From Pyrenochaeta sp. MPI-SDFR-AT-0127 (taxonomy: Eukaryota > Ascomycota > Dothideomycetes > Pleosporales > Cucurbitariaceae): a stretch of 64,000 bases of DNA. A program made the position numbers and the translations under genes. The notes beneath the pieces were generated by a model. The model was given only the letters and a program-made list of their open reading frames with translations. It had not been told where the DNA came from and searched no databases. Where the stretch lies: contig JAGTJM010000059.1 of the NCBI GenBank assembly GCA_020747015.1, positions 1 through 64,000 on the forward strand, given 5' to 3'. Positions 46,887 to 56,193 of the stretch are shown here, in pieces (position 1 is the first letter of the stretch; every line of letters starts with the position of its first letter).

Positions 46887-47649
46887 CAAAAGCACACGCT
46901 GTGTGAATCGAGGGAAAGGAAAATAGTATAGTTGCGTGAAGTTAAAGGGAGCGGTTGCTGCGATAACGTAAGAACGTTAGATCATCAAATAGCTGGTGAA
47001 TGCTTAGAAGAATGCCCAGAAGAACGGATTTTCATAGTGGAATTTCCCTGCTACTATCTGTGCTCTAGGAGTGGAAAGACAGACCGAGTTCGCGGCATAT
47101 TGTATTCATCGTCAGATTATCCTGGTAGCTTAGATGGCTATTTAACGACCAACTTAATCATTATCTAAACAGAATGATTTGCAAACAATAGTGTTCACCC
47201 ATAGATTATTTACGTCCTGGTTGAGGGCTTCTGGGATGCTTGCTTTTGCGTCGAAGAAACATTGGTAAATTCTAGCTGTGCTATTCAGTCCTTACATGCC
47301 CACGAAGATAACGACCCCCAACTATTCCGAGTTGAGGACGGTGTTTCAATCGCTCGTTTTCATTATCGTCCTGCCGGGCGGCGAGAAATTGGCCGACAAT
47401 GTTCAGGTCACAGGGTTGCGCGTGTACTTGATTTAACTCTCGTGGAAGGACACACAGTGATAGATCGCATTTTGGAACCACTAATCTTTTGAGAGGGTCC
47501 CACGCTTCAACGGAGTGTATATGCTCTTCGCAGATGGCCAATTGAAGGAATGATGGAGTTCTATTCAGACGGAATCCTGGGTCTTGTGGTTTGCATTCAC
47601 TTCATTTTGGAACGGGAAATTGAGTCCTATTTCCTAGAAATAAGATTTT
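46887..47649. other. Intergenic between convergent genes
   Basis: No supported gene. Overlapping frames at 47262-47541 on both strands show no known family. Confidence 0.45.
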
Positions 47650-48744
47650 CTATTGTACATATGTAGAATGGAACGTCGTGATGTTGAGAGGGTTTGCTCC
47701 AACTATTGCAGCCTCTACATTCAGAGCATCTATCTCGGCCTGGACCAAAGGAATGCCGGTCTTTTCTCTTTCTTGCTGCTGTAGCTGTTCAAGCTCGCCT
47801 GGAAAATAGATCCGATCGACCCCAGCAGCCTTTTCTGTCCCCACAACCCTGTCATAGAGATACTGCATCCGTTCTCTGAAATCTTCTAAGCTCATGAAAA
47901 GATCTGGCTTTATAGCGACCAAGAAGTGTCCAACATCAGAAGCTTTGGTGGGATCATAAGGACCTGTAACATTCCCAGCAAACGCAGATCCAGAAAGCAC
48001 CCCAGAAAACACATCCATCATGACAGCAAGGCCCGAACCTTTTGGGCCACCCATCGGCAGCATCACACCCCCATCCAATGCAGCTTCAGGGTCGTCGGTT
48101 GGATTACCGTGCTTGTCCAACGCCCAGTCTAGTGGTATTTTCTCGCCTCTTCTCTTTGCTTTGTAGATCTTCCCTCTTGCCGCAATCGAAGGCGCCATGT
48201 CAAGTATGAAAGGGTTAGTCTTCCCAGGCGCACCGCATGCGATCGGTGACACCCCCAAGAGCTTGCTCTGCCCACCCCAAGGGGGCAATGCCGGGCTTGA
48301 ATTCGTAAAGACTAAGCTCATCATATCTGCATCAAGTGCCTTTTGAACAAGCCACGCACTCATGCCAAAGTGATTGGAGTGCGTGATGCTTGCCATGCCA
48401 ATGCCGTAGATTTTCGCCGATTCTATGGCCGCGGCCATGCCCGCATCGGCCGCAAGAAAGCCAAATCCATTGTGCGCATCGACGTGTGTTACAACTGGCG
48501 TGACCTGCTTCAGCTCAGGCGTGGCGCGGCTGTTGAGCACACCCTGACGGATGCGGGTCATGTAGGATGGGATTCGATTCATGCCGTGTGTATCCACGCC
48601 TCGTAGGTCGGCCGCTATCAGACATCGCGCGATGATGATGGCATCTGCATTTGGCACGCCATTCCCGATGAGAATTGATTCGACAAATGCTCGCGCATCG
48701 CTAGCACTGACGTAGATTTTTGGTTCTTGCGTGCACGCAGCCAT
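47650..48744 (-). CDS. Malate/L-lactate dehydrogenase family (Ldh2) NAD(P)-dependent oxidoreductase
   Basis: A single exon of 364 residues, normal length. Family motifs: ADLRGVDTHGMNRIPSY with the catalytic His, ASITHSNHFGMSAW, SPALPPWGG, GVSPIACGAPG, and MPMGGPKGSGLAVMMD near residue 230 for cofactor and substrate contacts. This family has a fold unlike classical lactate dehydrogenases and reduces or oxidises 2-oxo/2-hydroxy acids, including sugar-derived keto-acids such as diketogulonate. Divergent with a Zn2Cys6 regulator and near an IlvD/Edd dehydratase, it probably handles a keto-acid made from a glycoside-derived sugar. It is probably cytosolic, since no leader is seen. Confidence 0.92.
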   Translation of the reverse strand: MAACTQEPKIYVSASDARAFVESILIGNGVPNADAIIIARCLIAADLRGVDTHGMNRIPSYMTRIRQGVLNSRATPELKQVTPVVTHVDAHNGFGFLAADAGMAAAIESAKIYGIGMASITHSNHFGMSAWLVQKALDADMMSLVFTNSSPALPPWGGQSKLLGVSPIACGAPGKTNPFILDMAPSIAARGKIYKAKRRGEKIPLDWALDKHGNPTDDPEAALDGGVMLPMGGPKGSGLAVMMDVFSGVLSGSAFAGNVTGPYDPTKASDVGHFLVAIKPDLFMSLEDFRERMQYLYDRVVGTEKAAGVDRIYFPGELEQLQQQEREKTGIPLVQAEIDALNVEAAIVGANPLNITTFHSTYVQ

Positions 48745-49050
48745 TGTTGCGCGAGAACGATCCAGGGCTCGTTTGGAGAATCAACAACAACAGTCTGGGG
48801 AACTTGAGATACGTTGATGGGAGGACATATGTTTACCCTCTTTTGCCATTGAGTCTGGTGCGCATTTATGATAGTAGACGCGGCCTCGCATTCGGGGTTT
48901 GCCCGATTCGTGTTGAGCGGGCGGTTTCCGTCTGCAAGCAGTAGGGCGCGGGAATACTCCGCCGCCACGGGGGATCACGGGCTACTATAACGGAGAACCC
49001 CCGCAACCATCGAGCACAATCCTCAACATCTGTCACCACAATTGCGGACG
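48745..49050. promoter_or_regulatory. Divergent promoter with three CGG-N7-CCG palindromes
   Basis: This 306-bp region separates the Ldh2-family gene (start 48744) from the zinc-cluster regulator (start 49051). It contains CGG-N7-CCG sites at 48918-48930, 48949-48961 and 48991-49003, the inverted CGG spacing expected for a Zn2Cys6 dimer. The site at 48949 (cgggaatactccg) is nearly identical to one at 53388 in the dehydratase/SDR promoter. Confidence 0.65.
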
Positions 49051-51323
49051 ATGGCCGAAAGACCGCCACGCAGGAACCCGCGACTAAGGCTAGCATGCGG
49101 GCGGTGTCAACGTCGAAAGATCCGCGTAAGAACTTCCAGTCGGCTGAAATTGCTCAACCTGCTGATCGTGGTCCACGTCCACAGTGCGATGCGCAGTTTC
49201 CATCGTGCAGCAATTGCAAAAAGGCTGGAGCAATATGCACCGATGGCGAGAGTCTGCGACTCGGCGAGCTGCCCCGTAATCGGACATTGTCACGTCTCAG
49301 GAATCGCGTTGCGTGGCTCGAATCGATTATTCGAGAGCGACTCCCTGACGTTGACCTGTCTGCAGGACCCCATTTAGACACAGCGGAGAACAACGACGAT
49401 GAAGAAAACACCTCACCATTGCAAGATGTGCAACCAGATGAGCTAAGCATGGACCAAGGTACAAGTGAACAGCGAGACGTGGCCGCACTGCCAGCTAGAC
49501 CCCCTGACCAACGCGATCATGAGATCGGCATGGTATCAGTAGGCTTCAATGCAGATCAGAGGTATATTGGGCCGTCCAGTGGCTACTTTCTAGCCCGAAT
49601 TCTACTCAGCTGCTCACCGAAGACAAATGAATCACAAGAACGTCATGTCGGCGGCTCACGAACCATTGCTCAATCGGCCATTAACGAGCTTGTTCAGGCG
49701 GCTCATGGGCCACTGCCGCTACCTGCAAAGTCTCATGCGACTCAATTGTGCGAAGTGTACTTCGACATTGTCCATCCTCAATATCCCATTCTCTTCAAGC
49801 CTTTGTTCGTACAATCCCTAGAGCAACTATACGAGAGCAATGACGCAACGCATAACAACGATCCGTACTCATGCTTTCAGGTGCACATGGTCCTTGCCAT
49901 TTCTTCGACCATACTGTCACACAGGACGAAATGTCATATTCCTGGAGAGTCCTACTGTCTCTCTGCGCTGCAGCATCTTGACCGACTCAACTTGGAAAAC
50001 TCCTTCAAGGGGTTGCAGTGCCTCCTGCTGCTTCTCATTTTCAGCTTGCATAGTCCGCATATCAGGCTGAACGTTTGGTATCTAAATTACCAATGTATCG
50101 CTGCATTGTTAGATCTAGGCTTACAGAGAGACATCACCACAGCATCAGGTATATCCTTGTTGGATCAAGAGATGAGAACCCGTGTCTTTTGGGCAGTCTT
50201 CAGTCTAGATCGGACCATAGCAACTATGATGGGAAGGCCTATTGGACTAAGAGATGAGGCGTGTGAGCTACGAGTACGTTATCACTTCGTATTTCATGAT
50301 CTATGCAAAGACTCACCTCGTCAGTTTCCCCAAGGCCTTGGTGACGGTGACTTGATGGGAACGCTGGACCCGCTCAATACTACAACTTCCAGCATCGCAT
50401 TTTCAATCCATCTCTCCAGGCTCGCTAGGTTTAACTCTGAGATCAAGTACGTGGCCAACAGCATCGTTCGCAACGCTCCTTCGTATGCTTATCCCCATAC
50501 TACCGACATTAAAGCATGGCATCGAGACATGCTTGAACAGCTTGACCGATGGATGGTAAGTATGCCGCAATTTGGCAATTATAATAGGTATATAAGTATT
50601 ATCTGCGAGCTGCGTTATCACTCTTTACGGATGCTGCTGTTACGGCCCAGTCCTGCTATACCAAATCCCTCGACGGAATCGTTAATCACATGTCACGAGG
50701 CCGCTTGTCGGAGTATCCGCCTTTTCAATCAGCTATACAGAGAAAATCTGCTCGTACACGACTGGATCACCCTGCATGGAATTATTCTAAGTACTATCAC
50801 GACTCTATATTGTATACGAGCTGTCCCGGATATTGCACGCAAGACCGAGCTGGATATATTAATGAACGATGTGAGTATAAGCCTCAATATCATCAGTGCA
50901 GCTGGAGAGCATTGGTCTGGAGCGAAGCGCAGCCGCGACATTCTAGACGATCTACGCAGATCCACCACACGCTGGGTCAAAAGCTTCACTATGTCGGAGG
51001 CTCATATGAATGGTCATTTGGAAGAACGCAGTCCAAACGAAGTCCAGGAACCTAACACCGCATTTACTGCAAGTATGCCATATCCAAGTACGCTGCTGAG
51101 CGGCCCCACTGTCGACTTTGCTTCTGATCTTCCTCCGCTTATTTCAACATCAACCAACTTCCCACCTGGAACGGCTCACGATGAAGCATTCTGGTTAGGA
51201 CAGAGTAACCAGTATGGATTCAGCGGCACAGACAACATGGAAAAGATCATGCAAAGTCTTTTTGAGAGCTTTATACCTCAAACAGATTCGTTCATCATTG
51301 CGCCAGAGTTATATACTGCATAA
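49051..51323 (+). CDS. Zn2Cys6 transcription factor of the glycoside/sugar-acid region
   Basis: Two exons, 49051-49125 and 49185-51323, giving 737 residues. The 59-nt intron interrupts the zinc cluster, which reads CGRCQRRKIR|CDAQFPSCSNCKKAGAIC after splicing, with correct six-Cys spacing at residues 16-43. A linker and short coiled segment (LSRLRNRVAWLESIIRERL) follow, then the fungal TF domain (YFDIVHPQYPILFKPLF, HIRLNVWYLNYQCIAALLDLGLQRD, MRTRVFWAVFSLDRTIATMMGRPIGL). Without the splice the zinc cluster is lost, which supports the intron. Divergent from the Ldh2 gene and adjacent to the IlvD/Edd gene, it is the obvious candidate regulator of this catabolic region, probably binding the CGG-N7-CCG sites in its own promoter. 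Confidence 0.9.
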
Positions 51324-51328
51324 TCAAA

Positions 51329-53230
51329 TCAAGGCCCTGCCGCTGTCAAGAAGTCAAAATCGGCACCCTGATGTGCTTGATTGACAGATCGCATATACAA
51401 CCCGCGATAGCCTCTTGTATGCTGCTGCGCTGCTTGACCTATCCCTGGGCTTTCGGTTTTCCTCAATTCAACCCGTTGTTTAATCTCCTCTTCCGAAAGA
51501 TCAAGCCTTAAAAGTCGCTTATCGAGATCAAATTCAATAACATCGCCATTTCTGACGATTCCGAGTATAGACTCCGGATCGGCCGATTCTGGCGAGATAT
51601 GTAAAGCAATGGTACCTCCAGCCGTGCCACTCATTCTTCCATCTGAAAGTCGCAGCATGTCTTGCACTCCTTGTTCACCCAGTTTGCGGGGGATAGGTAT
51701 CAATCCTGCCTCAGGCATACCAGGATTACCTACTGGGCCGATATTCTGCAGTACTAAGACACTATCAGCATCAACATCGAGATCCGGGTCGTCGATTCTC
51801 TCAGCCAAGTCAGCAGAATTTGCAAATACCACCGCACGTCCCGTATGCCGCAATAATCGTCGATCCTTTGATGCACTCGCTTTCATTACTGCACCACCAG
51901 GAGCAAGGTTACCTCGTAAAACTACGAGCGAGGACGATGGATAAATTGGCTTGTCGAACGGATGAAGACAATACACAGGGCTATTACGGGGCACTGGGAT
52001 GTGCGTTGCAGATGCCATCTCATCTCCCAAAGTTCGCCCAGAAATAGTCATGGCGCCGAGATGTAACAAGGGCTTGAGTTCGTGTAGCAAAGCTAGCATT
52101 CCGCCCGAGTCATGGAAATCGGTCATATAATTTTCTCCGCTTGGTTTCAGGTCGACTAGCAGTGGTGTTTTCCTGCCAATCTGGTCGAAGGTATCAAGGG
52201 TAATGGTGCCCGCAACGTCAGGATGTCGTCCAATAATGGCCAATAAATGCACCACAGCATTTGTCGAGCCTCCAATGGCTTGCAGCACCGTAATTGCATT
52301 CAGAAAGGATTCTCTTGTCAGAACTTGTTGCGGCGTAAGCTTTGTTTGGGCAGCTTGCATTGCAAGTCTCCCAGTCTCTTCAGCGATTCGTAGTCTCGCA
52401 GAAGAGACAGCCGGAGCCGAAGCTCCTTTGAAAGGCATCATTCCCAAAGCGACAAGGATGCAAGCCATGGTACTAGCAGTTCCCATCACGCCACAGGTTC
52501 CGCCCTGGGACAAATCAGCTTCAGATATACGTAATATCAAAAGTTACTCACAGTCGGAGCCAGTTCATCATTGATAGCAGAAATGTCTTCAAGGTCAATG
52601 GTACCGGCACGGAACTTTGCCCAGTTGTTTCGACAGTCGGTGCAGGCACCAATCCGTACACCCTTATGGCTTCCCGGCATCATAGGACCTGTGACAAGAT
52701 GTACTATAGGCTTATTTGCCGATATGCCACCCATCAACTGTGCCGGTGTGGTCTTGTCGCAACCTTCAATCACGGTCAGCATCCCATCGTACCAATAGCT
52801 TTGGAAAACTACCTCCAATCAGAACGACAGCATCACATGGCTGGGCTCTAACCATTTCTTCCGTATCCATACTCATTAGATTCCTCAAAAACATGCTTGT
52901 TGGGCTTGCGAAGCTCTCATGAAGACTTATTGTCGGAAAGTCAATGGCAAGACCCCCGTTCAATTGTACTCCGCGTTTTACGGCCTCGATCAGCTGTGGA
53001 ATGTTGGCGTGACATGGATTGAAACTGGAGTACGTGTTGACAATCCCAATAATAGGGCGTGACAATGCATCCTCGCTGTAACCGAGCGCTTTGATGAAGA
53101 CCTTTCTCAAGAAGAGAGAGAAATGTGCATCGCCGTATGATGTCAAGCCTTGGCGCAACCCCGGAGCTGAGCTAGGGACTGGTGTGCTAAGATCATAGTC
53201 TGAGTTGGGATGTTTCTGCTGTTGAGCCAT
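51329..53230 (-). CDS. IlvD/Edd-family dehydratase (sugar-acid or dihydroxy-acid)
   Basis: Three exons on the minus strand: 53230-52813, 52763-52552 and 52504-51329, giving 601 residues. The Fe-S ligand cysteines are all visible: FNPCHAN, GGCDKTTPA (across intron 1) and GGTCGVMGTASTM (across intron 2). The C-terminal LSDGRMSG and GGTIALHISPE are family hallmarks. The family dehydrates either the branched-chain amino acid precursor or sugar acids such as arabinonate, xylonate and fuconate. The start NSDYDLSTPVPSSAPGLRQGLTSYGD lacks an obvious mitochondrial targeting peptide, which argues against the housekeeping Ilv3 role. With the Ldh2 protein and a divergent SDR, a sugar-acid dehydratase in an oxidative pathway for rhamnose or another glycoside sugar is the better guess. 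It ends only 5 bp from the regulator's stop. Confidence 0.9.
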
Positions 53231-53586
53231 GGCTTGTAAGGGCGAGATTTTTCCGCTTGATGTTGTCAAGTAGGTGTCGTGATGAGTATGATTTATCAAT
53301 TAATTATGAGGAGGCCGATTGGCGGGGACGGAGACCCGCATACGGAAAGCCGAGGCTGGCAAGGGCTTGCGTAATTGTGAGCAACTGCGGGGAAACTCCG
53401 AAGCTTTTTGACGCAGACTCTATGTTACAAGAATTTGTGTAGCGAAGGTTGGAAGCCTATAAAGAAAAGTATTTAACAGGGTGCGGTGGAAAGGATTGTT
53501 GCTCACCAATAGTACCATAACTTTTAAGTTTTCCATCGCATCTCTTGTTTCTCAACACTGCTCACTGTGTCACTTATTTGCTCGCT
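53231..53586. promoter_or_regulatory. Divergent promoter of dehydratase and SDR
   Basis: A 356-bp region between the starts at 53230 and 53587. It holds a CGG-N7-CCG palindrome at 53388-53400 (cggggaaactccg), a CGG-N4-CCG at 53343-53352, and a TATA-like tataaagaaa near 53459. Confidence 0.6.
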
Positions 53587-54390
53587 ATGTTCGATCTGAG
53601 CGGAAAAGTCGCTCTTGTAATCGGATTGGGTCAGACTGGAAGCGACGGTTGGGGCATTGGAGCCGCATGCGCAGTGCTTTTAGCACGACAAGGAGCCATC
53701 ATCTTTGGAGGCAATCGCACTATTGCATCAACTGCCAAGACACGAGAGACTATTCTCAGTGAAGGTGGCATATGTGACATTGTTCCAACAGATGCAACAG
53801 ATCCTGATTCTGTGAGGGCGCTCGTGGACGCATGTCTCGCAAAATACGGCCACATCGACATTCTCATCACCAATGTTGGGCAATCCCAACCAGGATGTCC
53901 GGCAACCATGGATACGGCAACTTGGGACTCACAAATGGACACCAACCTCAAAAGTGTATTTCTTGCGTGTCATCATGTTCTTCCAGTCATGGAAACGCAG
54001 ATCACTGGTGGCGCGATTGTATGTATCTCTAGCATCGCAGGCATGCGCTACATCGGCAAGCCGCAAATTGCATACAACACATCCAAAGCAGCGATTCTGC
54101 AGTTTGTGAAAGCTACCGCTGTCATGTACGCAGACAGAGGGATAAGGTTGAACGCGGTGGTGCCAGGGCTCATGGACACTCCATATACAGCTCGTCTAGC
54201 GGAAAGACATGGGATGGACTATCATCAATTCAAGGAAATAAGAGATAAACAGGTACCAATGGGTAGAATGGGAGATGCATGGGATGTTGCGAACACAGCT
54301 TTGTTCCTTGTATCAGATGAAGCGGGCTATATTACTGGACAGAAGATTGTGGTAGATGGAGGCATCACGTCCAGTACTGGGAGAACATAG
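53587..54390 (+). CDS. SDR, sugar-dehydrogenase/FabG-like
   Basis: A single exon of 267 residues, from the ATG at 53587. The cofactor loop is GLGQTGSDGWGIGAA, longer than the usual TGxxxGIG. NVGQSQPG, SSIAGMRYIG and the catalytic YNTSK are followed by RLNAVVPGLMDTP and the C-terminal GQKIVVDGG, so it is a full classical SDR. It is probably cytosolic and uses NAD(P). Divergence from the IlvD/Edd dehydratase across a shared promoter suggests that it oxidises the free sugar (or a deoxy-sugar-acid intermediate) in the same pathway. The substrate is not determined by sequence alone. Confidence 0.92.
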   Translation: MFDLSGKVALVIGLGQTGSDGWGIGAACAVLLARQGAIIFGGNRTIASTAKTRETILSEGGICDIVPTDATDPDSVRALVDACLAKYGHIDILITNVGQSQPGCPATMDTATWDSQMDTNLKSVFLACHHVLPVMETQITGGAIVCISSIAGMRYIGKPQIAYNTSKAAILQFVKATAVMYADRGIRLNAVVPGLMDTPYTARLAERHGMDYHQFKEIRDKQVPMGRMGDAWDVANTALFLVSDEAGYITGQKIVVDGGITSSTGRT

Positions 54391-54569
54391 TGTTTTACCT
54401 AAACCTTATCAAGCGTCTACACTCGAACATTTATGTATATATACACTTTCATGCTCCGTTCTTCGGAGAAGCTAAAAGGCTACTTCTACCTTTTTGCCTA
54501 ATCATGACCATTTTCCGAATAAGAAAATTTGTTAAGATCCTGTTCCGGAGTTCGATTTTCGGCTGTCTC

Positions 54570-55071
54570 TTAATTTGGAGAAGCAGTGAGTATGTTCTTC
54601 GCCAAGAACTCACACATGTACTCGTCCTCTTCTGCGACTTCAAAGTCGAACCTCGTGACATCCTCCTTATATGGCCAGAGATAATTGCTTGTAACCCTGT
54701 CTCGCATCAGCCCAACTACAATAGTAAATACAAGTCATACATGAAGACGGATAAGTGGAGTGTTGAAGACATACCGGTGGTGTTCGTCACTTGCCTGATA
54801 TTCTTCTAGAGCTTCCTTATCCCTATGGAAACTGAGGAGTGCAAATTCGTAACCTTTACTTCGCTCGATCGGATCGGTGATTGAAGGTCCGCCAACTAGC
54901 AGTCGATTGGATTGGACACACTGTAGGCATTTGAGGGCTCTAAGCTCAGAAACGAATTTGGCTTTATGGGCAGCTGAAACGCTTGGGAGGAACTTGAAGA
55001 GAACTAACGCTAGTCAGAATTTTTTTTTTGCAGAAAAGATATTGAAAGTTACCAATGTGCACTATTGTCAT
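54570..55071 (-). CDS. Stress-responsive A/B-barrel (Dabb) domain protein
   Basis: Three exons on the minus strand, 55071-55053, 55003-54775 and 54696-54570, give 124 residues. It has no long open frame and would be missed without splicing. The first exon codes only MTIVHI plus one base; the splice yields MTIVHIVLFKFLPSVS, the classic Dabb start. LVGGPSITDPIERSKGYEFALLSF, the DEHH motif at the next splice, and a tail with NYLWPYKEDVTRFDFEV complete the domain. Dabb proteins are small dimeric alpha+beta barrels; some are stress proteins, others act as cyclases or tautomerases on polyketides. No leader is visible. It lies alone between the SDR at 53587 and the broken NB-ARC gene. Function is open. 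Confidence 0.85.
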
Positions 55072-56193
55072 GGTGAACTTTGGCCCGATGGTAAATGCCA
55101 AGGACGTGGAGTGTAAGTGGACGATGGAACGTGAAGTAAATTCCAGGCAGGGAGCAAAAGATGAGCTGAATTTGCTAGGACCAGAATTGGATAGCGAAAA
55201 ACATTGGAGAATAACCAACGCAAACAATGCGCTCCCTAAAGTCTACAGAGGTGCCAATGTTAAGTCGTTCCAATTTCGAGGCGAGAGCCGTATTGAGACG
55301 GGGAAAGTCCGCGAAAGAAATCCGTGGCTAACGGACAGTCCCGCAGGTACAAGTCTCATCCTTTCATCGGCGTATACCCGAAACATACAACTCGGTCTCC
55401 CAGTTCCTTGGTCTTGAAGGATGAGCCTTTCATTTCATGCGATCACAGGGCAGTTCGAGCCTTTCGAATTACTTTCAGGCCACTGATCTGGAACATCATC
55501 GTGTCTCGCGGTCCATTTGAATGGCTGAATCTGCAGTGTCTCCTAAGGGGATCTCTTACGGTTTCGATGCGAAACAGGTTAACATTCTTCGTTACCGGAG
55601 ACTACAGTGAGCTTTGGTAAGATGTGTCTTTGAACATCAAGCCGCAGTGTACTGGATATGTGGAGGTAGATGTTTATCCGCTATGCAGATGCGCTACAGG
55701 TTCATCGAAGGCTATGAGCCCTTGTGTAACATTTGCTATTCCAACATTTATTAATGGATGTGACCAGACTTTGCTTCATATTCTCTGTTAGGAGGCGAAC
55801 ATGTCTAGGTGGGACTACTTCATCTGCTGCACTGTAACTTGTTTTCGCTAATTTGATTTCTAGCTTATACATCAGAAGTTGAACATGCCTACGACTAACC
55901 AGATGTTTATTAGTATCCTTAAACCGTAATTTCTCGTATACATGAATAATTTGGTGACACATCGACCAACGTCATTGTGGAGCTTCTTGCTTTCAAAGGC
56001 CTATTTGATATTTCAAATTGCAAAGTAGTTCATAGAGTGCTACTCCAGGCTTTCCCACGTCCCTTGAAGGCAGGGATCCGTCATGAGATGGATGGTCGTA
56101 TGATCGGTCTTGATATCCAGTCTGACAACGCTGGAAGACATTAGTAAGATTGAGTCGGGCTATGGGTATACACAACTTTGTTATTTACGTGAT
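55072..56193. other. Intergenic region
   Basis: Nothing supported. Short frames of 60-120 codons occur but match no family I know. Confidence 0.45.

Noticed and set aside
48042..48744. Possible mitochondrial leader on the Ldh2-family protein
   Set aside because: The N-terminus (MAACTQEPKIYVSASD) is short and acidic rather than an Arg-rich amphipathic helix.
54390..54809. 139-codon plus-strand frame
   Set aside because: It is antisense to exons 2 and 3 of the Dabb gene, whose spliced product matches a known domain end to end.
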